Source: Devosia crocina (lineage in GTDB: Bacteria > Pseudomonadota > Alphaproteobacteria > Rhizobiales > Devosiaceae). From it: DNA of 64,000 bases. The stretch spans positions 186,001 to 250,000 of the forward strand of contig NZ_FPCK01000004.1 of NCBI RefSeq assembly GCF_900116545.1, given 5' to 3'. The position numbers were made by a program, and so were the translations under genes. This document shows positions 35,716-44,556 of this stretch, piece by piece. Below the pieces are notes generated by a model. That model was not told the origin of the DNA. It saw only the letters and a program-made list of their open reading frames with translations, and did no database searches. How positions within the stretch are numbered: the first letter of the stretch is position 1; the number at the start of each line of letters is the position of its first letter.

Positions 35716-36686
35716 CAGCGCGCCGCCAGGTCGATCGGTTGCCCGGTCTGGGCGGACTGGTTGATGGCAAGAGCGATGCGATGGGTCTTGAGCGCTTCTG
35801 CATAGGAGCAGCGAATGCAGCTCGGCGCACCGCGCACCGCATCGATGAAGTCGCGGTCTTCACGCCATACGGGGTCGCCTTCGGCATGCCGAACGGGGCG
35901 GCCGGCGCCGACATCGATCATGATATCGTGGTCGGTCAATTCGAGCGCCAGGCCCTCGGCGAAAAGGTGGAGGCCCACCCTGTGCCCCCAGTTGAGCAGA
36001 CAGGTTGAGCCGATATTGCCGATGGCGCCCGAGGCGAAGCGGAGGCTCGCCGTGCTGACGGTGGCGACATCCAGACCAGGGAAATCGGCACGATCCCTGT
36101 GCCCTGCCATAGCGAAAACCTGCGTCACATCACCCACCAGATATCGCGCGAGATCGATGATATGGGTTGTTTGCTCCACCATCTGACCGCCGGACTGATC
36201 CTGATGCCACCACCATTGCGGTGGCGGGGTCTGGTCGAGCCAATAACCGGAAACCAGTTGTGCAGGGCGTTGTTCGAGTTGGCGCCGGGCTTCTTCGACC
36301 GTATCGAGATAGCGCCAATGATAGCCGACCCCGGTGATCAAGCCTGCGGCATCGATCTTCGCGGCCAGTTCCTCGGCGAACTTCAGGTCGAGAGAAATGG
36401 GCTTTTCGACAAAGAACGGCAGTCCCTTGGCGATCACGGCGCGTTCGGCAGCGCCATGGGCAAAGGGCGGGATGCAAATATAGACGGCGTCCAGGCTTTC
36501 ATCGGACAGCAGCTCGTCGTGGCTCCCGAATGCCCGGGCACCAAAGCGCGCGGCGGCAGCCAGGGCACGATCGAAGTCGACATCGGCAAAAGCCACGAGA
36601 TCGACGTCGTCGAACTGCTCCAGCACGCCCAGGTGACGCTGAGCAATGCCGCCGGCGCCGATAAAGCCTATGCGAGTTCTATTCAT
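35715..36686 (-). CDS. Gfo/Idh/MocA family oxidoreductase of the glycan operon
   Basis: 323 residues. The Rossmann motif is FIGAGGIAQRHLG (8-20), the catalytic EKP is in FVEKPISLD, and the family helix with QTTHIIDLARYLVGDV is present. It oxidises a sugar substituent with NAD(P). In a pathway with a neighbouring MDR dehydrogenase and glycosyltransferases it may provide a rare sugar donor or edit a lipid-linked sugar. It overlaps the GT4 gene by four bases and touches the MDR gene by one base. Confidence 0.85.
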   Translation of the reverse strand: MNRTRIGFIGAGGIAQRHLGVLEQFDDVDLVAFADVDFDRALAAAARFGARAFGSHDELLSDESLDAVYICIPPFAHGAAERAVIAKGLPFFVEKPISLDLKFAEELAAKIDAAGLITGVGYHWRYLDTVEEARRQLEQRPAQLVSGYWLDQTPPPQWWWHQDQSGGQMVEQTTHIIDLARYLVGDVTQVFAMAGHRDRADFPGLDVATVSTASLRFASGAIGNIGSTCLLNWGHRVGLHLFAEGLALELTDHDIMIDVGAGRPVRHAEGDPVWREDRDFIDAVRGAPSCIRCSYAEALKTHRIALAINQSAQTGQPIDLAAR

Positions 36687-37792
36687 GCGGAGCGAACCTG
36701 AGGTTGAGAGGATGGCGTAGGTAGAAGGGAGCTGTAGAGATCGGCGGTTTCAGCGGCCATGCGGCTGGCTTTGAACGTGCGGTCGAACCGCTGACGTCCA
36801 GCTTCGGCGGCGATGCGTGCGGCAACAGGATCGCTTAGAGCCGCCACGATGGCGGCGGCGAGATCATCGGCATTGGCGGGCTGGGCGAGGAAAGGATGCG
36901 CCTCACCCACCGCTTCGACACTGCCGCCGATCCGTGTTGCAACGACCGGCACGCCGGCAGCCATGGCTTCGAGCAGCACAAGCGGTAGACCTTCAAAAAG
37001 AGAGGGCAGTACTACCAGGTCTGCCGCGCTCAGGAGATCTGGAACATCGGCGCGATGGCCGAGCAAGGTAACAGCATCGGCAAGATCAGCCTCACGCACT
37101 TCGGTGCCGAGCTCTGGGAACTCGGGCCCCTCACCCACCCAGACGAAGCGCGACCTCGGCACTTGGGCGAGAACTTTTGGGACGGCTTCGAGCAGACTGC
37201 GATAGCCCTTTTGCGGAGTGAAGCGCGCAACGGTGAGCACCATCTGCGCATCTTCTGCAATACCGAGCGAGGATCGGATATCCTTGCGCTTGCCGCGTGA
37301 GACCTTCGGCTCGATGCCATTCAGGACCAACGCGAAACTATCGACCCCATGGCGAGACGTGAAGCTGTCATAAGCGGCGCGCGAAACCGTGATGACGCGA
37401 TCCACTGACAACAAGCAGGCGCGATATTCTGCCTGCTGGACCGGGCTTGTCAGCAGGTAGGGCAGATGCTCGGTGCGAACGACCGGCAAGCCGGCTGCCT
37501 TGCCGATCCGTGTGAGATCGTGGCCTTCCCAACCGATGCCGGCATGCACATGGAGCAGGTCCGCGTATTGGGTCAGCCAGGTCTTGAACGGCTGCAGCGC
37601 GTACGGCTCGAACGCCTTGACGCGCAAGCCGGCCTCGGCAGCAGATTTCAGCAGTCCCTGTCCGCCCTCGCTCTCTCCTGCAGCAATAACGGCATCGAAA
37701 CGGCCGGACATTGATTGGGCCAAAGTCAGCATGTGTTCGCCAAGGCCGGAGGGCTGAAGGCTATCGGTCGCCAGAACCACGACCGGCCTCAT
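36683..37792 (-). CDS. glycosyltransferase family 4
   Basis: 369 residues, GT-B fold. The C-terminal half has VARFTPQKGYRSLLEAVPKV and LPSLFEGLPLVLLEAMAAGV, the latter containing the E-x7-E motif, and the N-terminal part DLLHVHAGIGWEG. No signal peptide or membrane segment. It should transfer a nucleotide-activated sugar to a glycan or lipid acceptor at the cytoplasmic face of the membrane. It overlaps both neighbouring genes by four bases. Confidence 0.88.
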   Translation of the reverse strand: MRPVVVLATDSLQPSGLGEHMLTLAQSMSGRFDAVIAAGESEGGQGLLKSAAEAGLRVKAFEPYALQPFKTWLTQYADLLHVHAGIGWEGHDLTRIGKAAGLPVVRTEHLPYLLTSPVQQAEYRACLLSVDRVITVSRAAYDSFTSRHGVDSFALVLNGIEPKVSRGKRKDIRSSLGIAEDAQMVLTVARFTPQKGYRSLLEAVPKVLAQVPRSRFVWVGEGPEFPELGTEVREADLADAVTLLGHRADVPDLLSAADLVVLPSLFEGLPLVLLEAMAAGVPVVATRIGGSVEAVGEAHPFLAQPANADDLAAAIVAALSDPVAARIAAEAGRQRFDRTFKASRMAAETADLYSSLLPTPSSQPQVRSA

Positions 37793-40107
37793 GAGCCCAC
37801 CGTCGCATCGGCAGGCACGCTCATGCGGCGGTAGTGGGCAAGAGCCTGCCCCACCACCTGATCCATGTTGTAGTAGCGATAGGTCCCGAGCCGCCCGACG
37901 AAACTGACTTCTGGATGCGCTTCGGCAAGCGCCGCGTATTGCTTGTAGAGCGCAGCGTTCTCCGCCCTCGGAATAGGATAATACGGGTCGCCGTCTGCCT
38001 GGGGGAATTCGTAGCTGATCGAGGTCTGGCGGTGCACCTGCCCGGTCAGGTGCTTGTATTCGGTGATCCGGGTATAGGGCACGCTTTCGTCCGGATAGTT
38101 GACCACGGCCACCGGCTGGAACCGGCGCTGGTCAAGTGTTTCGTGCCGGAAAGCAAGGCTGCGATAAGGCAGCGCGCCGAAACGATGGCCGAAATATTCA
38201 TCGATCGGACCTGTATAGATCACCCGGGGCGCAAGCCGCTCCTGGCGCAAGTCGGCGTAATCGGTGCCCAGTGCCAGATCGATATTGTCGTGATCAAGCA
38301 TGTTCTCGAACATGGCGGTGTAGCCATGCAGCGGCATGGCCTGAAACGTGTCGAGGAAATAGCGATCGTCATCGTTGAAGCGGGTCGGTATCCGGGAGGT
38401 CACCGCCTTGTCGAGCTGGCTCGGATCGAGCCCCCATTGCTTGCGCGTATAGCCTTCGAAAAAGGTGCGGTAGAGTTCGGTGCCGACCTGTCCGATGACG
38501 ACATCCTTTGATGTCCGCAAGTGCTCGACCGGCTCGGCCCGGCTGCGCAGGAAGGCTTCGACCTCCGATTCACACTTGAGATCAAGACCATAAAGGCTGT
38601 TGAGCGTCGTGCGATTGATCGGCATGGGCACCGTCTTGCCGTCGACCGCGGCCAATACCCGATGCTCATAGGGGCGCCATGCGGTGAAGCGGGACAAATA
38701 GCTGACGATGGCATCGCTGTTGGTGTGAAAGATATGCGGGCCATATTGGTGGACAAGAATGCCGACGGCATCGTGTTTGTCATAGGCGTTGCCGGCGACA
38801 TGATTGCGCCGGTCGCAGAGGAGCACGCGCTGCCCGCCATCGGCTGCGAGCCGCTCGGCAAGAACGGATCCGGCAAAGCCAGCGCCGACAATCACGACAT
38901 CATAGGCCGAGCGGCGCCTCGAACTGCGCATGGCCGGCAACCTGATCACGGGCCGTTCGGCACACATGGCTTCGTTCACGAGGCGCGACATCTGATCGAA
39001 AGTGCGATTCCAGGACATGGCTGCAAGCTTTTCATCGACTGCCGGCCGCCACGCGTCCGGCTCAAGCGCAAGGGCAGCCTCGCAGGCAGCGATGAACTCG
39101 GCTGGGGTGGCAGCGATGCGAACGGCGTCGAGCCCGCCATAGGTCGCAACGACATCAGTGATGGCGGTTGACACCACTGGGATCCCTGCCGCCAGATATT
39201 CGGGTGTCTTGGTGGGACTGATGAAGCGCGTTGCCTCGTTGATGGCAAAAGGCATCAGCGCCACGTCCCAGCCGGCGAGATAGGCAGGCAGATCGGCATA
39301 ATCGCGCTGACCGACGAAGTGCAGATTCGAGACGCGTGGCAGGTCTTCAGCACTGATCTTGGCCAGCGGCCCGACCATGACCAGCGACCAGTCGGGCCGG
39401 CTTTTAGCTACCTCTTCAAGGAGCGCCAGATCGATCCGCTCGTCGATAACCCCATAGAATCCCAAGCGCGGCCCCGGCAGCGCTGCGAGGTCACCGGCCG
39501 GCGCCAGACCCTCGCGAGCCTGAGCGAAATGAGCGACATCGACGCTCGAGGGGAAGGCATGGATATTGTCATGCCGATCCCGCTTGGCGGCGTAAAGGCT
39601 CTCTCCGCCGGTGAAAACCACATCGGCGCGCTCGATCAACTCGGCTTCGAGTCCTTTGAGCCCGGGCGGGGCAAAACGGAAGTTGGCCAGCTCGTCCATG
39701 CAGTCGTAGACGACTGCGGCAGCCTCGACATGTTTGGCAAAGCCGAACATCATCGGACTATAGAACCAGAATATAGGCTTTGCGCCGCCCTGGAGGCGCA
39801 GCAAGGTATCGAGCAGGTCTTTAAGGGCGCCCTCGCGTTGCGCCTCGTTCCACCAGTGCGGGACGCGCGGGCGGATCGCGATCACCTCAGTGCCGGCGAA
39901 TGGATGATATTCGAGATAGGCCAGGTGGTGGTCGGTCGGGATATATTCTTCAAAGAAGAAGACCTGCCGCTCGCGGGAAAAGCGCTGCATCAGGTGCTGC
40001 GGCCGTTGCAGCACGAAATCCCATCTCAGGTGCGAAAAGCAGATCAGCGGCGCAGCGCGTCCCGCGGGCAAAGCATCGAATTGGTCAGGCGGAAGCTGCT
40101 GGTTCAA
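37789..40107 (-). CDS. fusion of glycosyltransferase and UDP-galactopyranose mutase
   Basis: 772 residues. The N-terminal part (about 20-385) is a GT-B glycosyltransferase (WDVALMPFAINEATRFISP, then TPEYLAAGIPVV). The C-terminal part (about 401-765) is a complete Glf: FAD fold VIVGAGFAGSVLAERLA (about 406-422), RNHVAGNAYD and the UGM signature HQYGPHIFHTNS, with TRITEYKHLTG near the C-terminus. Glf makes UDP-galactofuranose from UDP-galactopyranose. Having the mutase and a transferase on one chain would let the donor be channelled, so a galactofuranose-containing glycan is the likely product. Overlaps its upstream neighbour by 23 bases. Confidence 0.92.
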   Translation of the reverse strand: MNQQLPPDQFDALPAGRAAPLICFSHLRWDFVLQRPQHLMQRFSRERQVFFFEEYIPTDHHLAYLEYHPFAGTEVIAIRPRVPHWWNEAQREGALKDLLDTLLRLQGGAKPIFWFYSPMMFGFAKHVEAAAVVYDCMDELANFRFAPPGLKGLEAELIERADVVFTGGESLYAAKRDRHDNIHAFPSSVDVAHFAQAREGLAPAGDLAALPGPRLGFYGVIDERIDLALLEEVAKSRPDWSLVMVGPLAKISAEDLPRVSNLHFVGQRDYADLPAYLAGWDVALMPFAINEATRFISPTKTPEYLAAGIPVVSTAITDVVATYGGLDAVRIAATPAEFIAACEAALALEPDAWRPAVDEKLAAMSWNRTFDQMSRLVNEAMCAERPVIRLPAMRSSRRRSAYDVVIVGAGFAGSVLAERLAADGGQRVLLCDRRNHVAGNAYDKHDAVGILVHQYGPHIFHTNSDAIVSYLSRFTAWRPYEHRVLAAVDGKTVPMPINRTTLNSLYGLDLKCESEVEAFLRSRAEPVEHLRTSKDVVIGQVGTELYRTFFEGYTRKQWGLDPSQLDKAVTSRIPTRFNDDDRYFLDTFQAMPLHGYTAMFENMLDHDNIDLALGTDYADLRQERLAPRVIYTGPIDEYFGHRFGALPYRSLAFRHETLDQRRFQPVAVVNYPDESVPYTRITEYKHLTGQVHRQTSISYEFPQADGDPYYPIPRAENAALYKQYAALAEAHPEVSFVGRLGTYRYYNMDQVVGQALAHYRRMSVPADATVGS

Positions 40108-41260
40108 CCGAAGCTCCTTGCGGTTGGGTCATCTGGATCTGTTTCCTGGATGCGGCTGCGCTCAGAAGCTGCTCAAAGCGAGCAGTCGTGTGCGGCCATG
40201 TCCAGCAATCGAGCACCGTCTGGCGCGGGCTGAACCTGTCGGGGTGATCGATAGCCTCGATCAGGGCGTGCTCGAACCGTTCGGCCGGTGCCGCTATGCC
40301 GGTTTCGGGCGTGATATATTGCAAGCCGCATGCGAGCTCGGCATTGGCAACCACGGGGAGCCCAGCCAGCATATATTCGGTCAGAATGGCGGGTGCGCCA
40401 TCCTCCACGCCGCAAACAACGCCGACCCTGGTCTCGTTCATCAGCCGGTTCACATCGGCGTGGCTCACGCCGGGTGGCTCGATGAAGTCGACCTCAACCC
40501 CCAGCGCATGCGCCTCTGCGCGCAGCACTGCGGCGTTTTCGCCATAGCCCATGACGCAGAGCGCAGTGAGTGGGCGCGGCGCCCGCGCCATGGCGCGGAA
40601 CAGAATATCGTGCCGCTTATAGGGCTGGGCGGCGGCGACATAGATGATGTCGTAGCGCTTGGGGGCGCCAGTTGGAAAGAAGGTTTCGGGAGAAGCGAAT
40701 TCAGGCCCAACAGGCATGATGGCCGCTGGCATATCCGAATGACGGTCGGCGACTACGTCGGACTGCCATTGCGCGCCGGTCAGCACCGCGTCGAAATGCC
40801 GGCTAATCTCGGGCGGCACTCTCAAGGCAGGCGCATCGATCGAATTGTAGATGATGAGGCTTTCCCGGCAGACTTCCAGAAGCGCTTCGCCCACCCCAAG
40901 ACCCCAGACGCACAAAATGCGAGGGGCACCGTAGCGCTTGACGAACTCGATCATGCTCTCGGAATGAAAGGGGGCAAGGGGCTCGGTCAACGGAAACACC
41001 CGGCGAGCCAGGTAAGGGTTGTCCTGCCGGAACGATCCCATTCCGGTATCGTGGTGCCAAATCTCGCAAAACTGAGCCAAGCCGCTCTGCACTGCCGCTA
41101 GGGGCAAACGCTCCAGATAGCCCCCGATCACCGGCGGAACTGACTCGCTCTTGGGGGGAAGTTTCGGAGCGGTGTCATAGGGCTGTCCGCTGGGCGAGTG
41201 CTCGTGCTCAACCCGATCGCTAATAACGACTATCGCGGTGCGCAGGCCTTCTACCGACAT
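40085..41260 (-). CDS. glycosyltransferase (GT-B fold, family 4-like)
   Basis: 391 residues from ATG 41260 (MSVEGLRTAIVVISDRVEHE), preferred over an 11-codon extension without a ribosome site. The C-terminal half shows DIIYVAAAQPYKRHDILFRAM and GAPAILTEYMLAGLPVVANAE, where a Glu-rich motif resembles that of GT4. It is the promoter-proximal gene of the six-gene glycan operon. Donor and acceptor cannot be read. The adjacent upstream region to 41478 contains two hairpins but no clear promoter. Confidence 0.82.
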   Translation of the reverse strand: MSVEGLRTAIVVISDRVEHEHSPSGQPYDTAPKLPPKSESVPPVIGGYLERLPLAAVQSGLAQFCEIWHHDTGMGSFRQDNPYLARRVFPLTEPLAPFHSESMIEFVKRYGAPRILCVWGLGVGEALLEVCRESLIIYNSIDAPALRVPPEISRHFDAVLTGAQWQSDVVADRHSDMPAAIMPVGPEFASPETFFPTGAPKRYDIIYVAAAQPYKRHDILFRAMARAPRPLTALCVMGYGENAAVLRAEAHALGVEVDFIEPPGVSHADVNRLMNETRVGVVCGVEDGAPAILTEYMLAGLPVVANAELACGLQYITPETGIAAPAERFEHALIEAIDHPDRFSPRQTVLDCWTWPHTTARFEQLLSAAASRKQIQMTQPQGASVEPAASA

Positions 41261-41387
41261 ACAAAGCTCCGCCGCGCTTGCGCATTCGCGCAAGTTGGAT
41301 GCTGAAAACTGGGCTTTAGGCTAGTCCGCCACAACGTGGCCCTCATGAACGGTACCCCAGCCTTTAGGTTCCGTCATTATCCGCACT

Positions 41388-41432
41388 CCTCGTCAGCGAG
41401 GCATCAATGACAGGAAAGCCCTGAGGCTTTCC
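41388..41432. repeat. two adjacent perfect hairpins in the region between the glycan operon and the FhuF-like gene
   Basis: First hairpin CCTCG-TCAG-CGAGG (41388-41401), second GGAAAGCC-CTGA-GGCTTTCC (41413-41432). They lie 47-91 bases before the TTG start of the FhuF-like gene and upstream of the divergent glycosyltransferase gene. They could be a leader structure or a bidirectional transcription barrier. Otherwise 41261-41478 holds nothing I can identify, and no Fur, RirA or Irr-type box is clear. Confidence 0.45.
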
Positions 41433-41478
41433 ATGGCTGCTGTGGCGGGATAAGGAGAAGCGAACTTGGGAGATTGCC

Positions 41479-42276
41479 TTGGCAGGGCCCAGAAACTTTC
41501 TTTTTGCGCCCGATAGCGCCGATGTGGCTCTGACGCAGTTGCTGGCGACAGCGCGCCGCGTCACCGGCTTCATGGATGGAGCCCCAGGGGCGCCACTGCC
41601 CGGATGGTATCAGCCGGGGGGCGACAATCGCGCGGTGCTCGAAAACCTTCATGGCCGCCTTGCGACTGCGTTTCCCGATGCGGGGACGGCGTTCCATGCC
41701 GTGCGCCTTTGGACGAACCTAGTCTGGCAACCAGCCTATCTCGCGGTGATCGCAGTGCACGTCCATGGCGCCGTGCCTGATCTGCGTACCATGACGCAGG
41801 CGATCAAAGGGATCGACATCAGCGGCTTCCGCATGGTTGCCGGAGAACAATATCGCGCAGAGCCTGAAGCGATGATCGCCCAGGCCGGAGCGGATTTGCG
41901 CGCCCTAGCCAATGACATGCTCGGGGAAATCAACGCCATAACCCGGCTCAAGCCCATCACGGCCTTGCGCCTGCTCGCTGATCGCATTCTGGGACTGATG
42001 CTGCGGCTTGAGCACTATGCCGGGCTCGATACGGCAGGGCAGAAGCGCATGGCCGCACTTTGGATGGAGGCAACGAGTCTGACTGGGCAAGGGGATCTGG
42101 CATCCCTCTCGCTTGAGGATGGAAACGAGGTGCTGATCCTTGAGCGAAAAGGGTGTTGCCTCGACTATCGGGCTTTTCCTGGCCGCTATTGCAGCTCCTG
42201 CCCCAAGCAGGACAGCAAGGTACGGATCAGCCGTCAGATGGAGGAGGCGATCGCCGAGCGCGAGGTTTCAGCTTGA
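41479..42276 (+). CDS. siderophore ferric reductase, FhuF-like (2Fe-2S)
   Basis: 265 residues from a TTG at 41479, preceded by GGGAGATTGCC. The C-terminal GCCLDYRAFPGRYCSSCPKQ has the CC-x10-C-x2-C arrangement that binds the [2Fe-2S] cluster in FhuF. It should reduce ferric siderophore in the cytoplasm to release iron. The N-terminal part is mostly helical and unlike soluble flavin reductases. No siderophore transporter is next to it; the FbpABC-type importer lies about 18 kb away. FhuF is the closest named function, but the subfamily is not certain. Confidence 0.78.
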   Translation: MAGPRNFLFAPDSADVALTQLLATARRVTGFMDGAPGAPLPGWYQPGGDNRAVLENLHGRLATAFPDAGTAFHAVRLWTNLVWQPAYLAVIAVHVHGAVPDLRTMTQAIKGIDISGFRMVAGEQYRAEPEAMIAQAGADLRALANDMLGEINAITRLKPITALRLLADRILGLMLRLEHYAGLDTAGQKRMAALWMEATSLTGQGDLASLSLEDGNEVLILERKGCCLDYRAFPGRYCSSCPKQDSKVRISRQMEEAIAEREVSA

Positions 42277-42285
42277 GGCCAGGGA

Positions 42286-42858
42286 TCAGTCAAACACCTC
42301 GTCGGGATAGACACCCCAGATTTCCTCTTGCCGCACGAAACCGGAGAAGCTCGCGCGCTCACCCGGTGGACCGGCTGCCACGGCGCACCAGTTTCCATCG
42401 CATTCATTGATGTTCATGCGAGCGCCTGGAGCGAGGCGTGCGCGGACGCGGGCCGTATCGGAGCGGCTGACAAACATGCTCACCTCACCATTGGCGAGCA
42501 GCGGGGCGGCATAGCCAGCGCGATTGCCCACCAGGAGATTTTGGTGCACCCAGCCTTCCATGCCATCGACATCGCGGATTTTGCGCCAGGTGTCGAACTC
42601 GGCGATGATTTCCACAGGCACGCCCGAGACCAGGAAATTCCAGGCAATATCGTAACGCGTGCCCGGCCCGACGCGCACATTGACAGGGTTCGAGCGTGTC
42701 GTGACAAAGCGCGGAATGGGTAGGCCGGTTACGGTTCCCGTCTGCGCGAAGCTGGCGGGCGCATGTGCAATGAAGCTGCCCAGCACCAGAACCAGACAGG
42801 CAAGAAGACGTGGAAAAAACACACGGGCACGGCCCGGCATGGCGTGCGAAAACAACAT
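42286..42858 (-). CDS. secreted SH3-domain protein (bacterial SH3, double)
   Basis: About 190 residues from ATG 42858; GTG 42891 and ATG 42840 are other options. A signal peptide precedes AQTGTVTG. The mature part has two SH3-like repeats: SNPVNVRVGPGTRYDIAW and VSRSDTARVRARLAPGARM. Such domains bind cell-wall peptides or metal-linked surfaces in the periplasm. The C-terminus CDGNWCAVA holds two cysteines for a disulfide, then GFVRQEEIWGVYPDE, as in related hyphomicrobial proteins. It converges with the FhuF-like gene, leaving nine bases between stops. Confidence 0.82.
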   Translation of the reverse strand: MLFSHAMPGRARVFFPRLLACLVLVLGSFIAHAPASFAQTGTVTGLPIPRFVTTRSNPVNVRVGPGTRYDIAWNFLVSGVPVEIIAEFDTWRKIRDVDGMEGWVHQNLLVGNRAGYAAPLLANGEVSMFVSRSDTARVRARLAPGARMNINECDGNWCAVAAGPPGERASFSGFVRQEEIWGVYPDEVFD

Positions 42859-42962
42859 GACTTTGCAGACGGTTTGGATTTGCCTTATCACTAAGCCATG
42901 ATCCTTAATGGTCGATAAAGGCGAGGCGCGGACAAGCGCCGGTCAACGTCGCAAGGGCGGGC

Positions 42963-43979
42963 ATGACATCGAGCAAACCGAAGATCCTGGTGACTCGTCG
43001 CCTGCCGGAAACCATCGAAGCGCGCATGGCGACGCTGTTCGAAACCGATGTCAACGAGGCGGACGCGACCCTGACCGCCGAAGACATCCTGCTTGGTCTT
43101 GCCGGCAAGGATGTTCTGGTCTCAACCATCACAGATCGGATCGATGCCGATCTTGTCGCGCGGCTGCCCAAATCGGTGCGGCTGATCGCACAGTTCGGCA
43201 ATGGGGTCGACAATATCGATCTCGACGCGGCCTGGAATGCGGGGCTCACCGTCACCAATACGCCGAGCGTTCTGACCGAAGACACTGCCGACATGGCCAT
43301 GGCGCTGATGCTGGCTCTGCCGCGTCGGCTGGTGGAAGGCACCCAGTTGCTTCTCCAGAACCGGGCCTGGGCCGGCTGGTCGCCGACCTCCATGCTCGGC
43401 CATCGCCTGCGCGGCAAGGCGCTCGGTATCATCGGCATGGGCCGCATCGGCACCGCCGTCGCCCAAAGGGCACGCGCTTTCGGGCTCAATATCCACTATT
43501 TTTCCCGCCAGCAGCGCCCGCTTGCTATCGAAACCCCGCTTGGGGCGACTTATTGGGACGATCTTGACGCCATGCTCTCGGCGGTCGACATCGTCTCGCT
43601 CCATACGCCCCTGACACGCGACACGGCCAATATCCTTTCGGCCGAGCGGCTTAGCCGGATGAAAAAGGGCAGCACGGTTGTCAATGTCAGCCGCCCCGAA
43701 CTCATCGACGAGCCAGCCCTGATCGCGGCAATCGAAACGGGGCACCTTGCCGGCGCCGCGCTCGATGTCTTCGACAACCGCCAGGGCATCAATCCCCGGC
43801 TTCTGGCGCTGGCTGAGGACTGCCGCGTTGTCCTGACCGGTCACATGGCCTCGGCCACGCTCGAAGCGCGCCTCGAAATGGGCGAGACGGTCATTGTGAA
43901 TATCCGCACCTTCATGGATGGCCATCAGCCCCCGCATCGGATTCTTCCCGACAAGCTCACCGCGCGTGGGGCCAAATAG
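42963..43979 (+). CDS. D-isomer-specific 2-hydroxyacid dehydrogenase
   Basis: 338 residues, close to glyoxylate/hydroxypyruvate reductases. The NAD(P) fold reads GIIGMGRIGTAVAQRA at about 157-172. The catalytic Arg is probably in VNVSRPELIDEPAL and the His in GHMASATLEAR; the acid residue, usually Glu in the segment after VFDN, is less certain, because the usual E is D here. It should reduce glyoxylate, hydroxypyruvate or a related 2-oxoacid. The start follows AAGGGCGGGC. It is alone on its strand before a repeat-filled gap. Confidence 0.9.
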   Translation: MTSSKPKILVTRRLPETIEARMATLFETDVNEADATLTAEDILLGLAGKDVLVSTITDRIDADLVARLPKSVRLIAQFGNGVDNIDLDAAWNAGLTVTNTPSVLTEDTADMAMALMLALPRRLVEGTQLLLQNRAWAGWSPTSMLGHRLRGKALGIIGMGRIGTAVAQRARAFGLNIHYFSRQQRPLAIETPLGATYWDDLDAMLSAVDIVSLHTPLTRDTANILSAERLSRMKKGSTVVNVSRPELIDEPALIAAIETGHLAGAALDVFDNRQGINPRLLALAEDCRVVLTGHMASATLEARLEMGETVIVNIRTFMDGHQPPHRILPDKLTARGAK

Positions 43980-43989
43980 CCTCAGCGAC

Positions 43990-44075
43990 CACGCCCTCGT
44001 GGTTCGAGGCTTGCAAGAGCAAGCACCTCACCATGAGGGCTACTGGGCTAATGTGGGAGAGGGAATTCTCCCAAA
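43990..44075. repeat. dispersed intergenic palindromic element (core GCAAGCACCTCACCATGAGG)
   Basis: The core GCAAGCACCTCACCATGAGG, followed by GCTACTGG, recurs in related form in two other gaps of this window (47027-47050 on the other strand, and 53190-53205). Such short palindromic units are frequent between genes of Devosia and rhizobia. The 577-base gap to fabB holds this element and the two larger repeats, with no coding sequence I can support. Confidence 0.6.
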
Positions 44076-44080
44076 ACTCG

Positions 44081-44535
44081 TCACACACTCGATCCGGCAC
44101 CCTCCCCGTGCGGGGGAGGGCCGGGGAGAGGGCGCGCGCCGCGCGACGGAGACCGCTCCGTTCGACGCCTGCCGAGATGCCGTCCCTCGCCCCTCAGGGG
44201 AGAGGGTCAGGGTGAGGGGTGAATGCCGGTTGGTTCGAGCGTCGAGCCTGAACCCCTCATCCGGTCCTTCGGACCACCTTCTCCCCTCAGGGGAGAAGGA
44301 ACGGACCTCGGTCACACACTCGATCCGGCACCCTCCCCCTTTGCGGGGAGGGCTGGGGAGGGGGTGCGCGCCACGCGATGGAGCCCACTCAGCTCTACTT
44401 TTGCCGAGATGCCGTCCCCTCGCCCCTCAGGGGAGAGGGTTAGGGTGAGGGGTGAATGCCGGTTGGTTCAAACTTGAGACTGAACCCCTCATCCGGTCCT
44501 CCGGACTTCCCTTCTCCCCGATAGTGAGAAGGGAA
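44081..44535. repeat. tandem pair of about 225-230-base GC-rich palindromic repeats
   Basis: Copy 1 (44081-44311) and copy 2 (44312-44535) both begin TCACACACTCGATCCGGCAC and then share GGGGAGGG, the GCCGAGATGCCGTCCC block, TCGCCCCTCAGGGGAGAGGG, GGGTGAGGGGTGAATGCCGG and CCCCTCATCCGGTCC. Each unit contains several perfect hairpins, for example CCTTCTCCCC-TCA-GGGGAGAAGG (44277-44299) and CCCTTCTC/GAGAAGGG (44509-44533). Stretches between the blocks have diverged. They sit downstream of fabB on the minus strand and can form strong RNA structure. No transposase is linked. Confidence 0.85.
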
Positions 44536-44556
44536 AAGCGCCGCCTCGCTCAGTCC

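Noticed and set aside
34258..35805. 515-codon plus-strand frame across the fusion and MDR genes
   Set aside because: It is antisense to three coupled genes and has no family motif.
44033..44477. Small open frames inside the repeat region before fabB
   Set aside because: They are Arg/Pro/Gly-rich readings of palindromic repeats with no ribosome sites.
43980..44556. CRISPR array
   Set aside because: The repeats are two units of about 230 bases with internal palindromes and no short regular spacers, and there are no cas genes.
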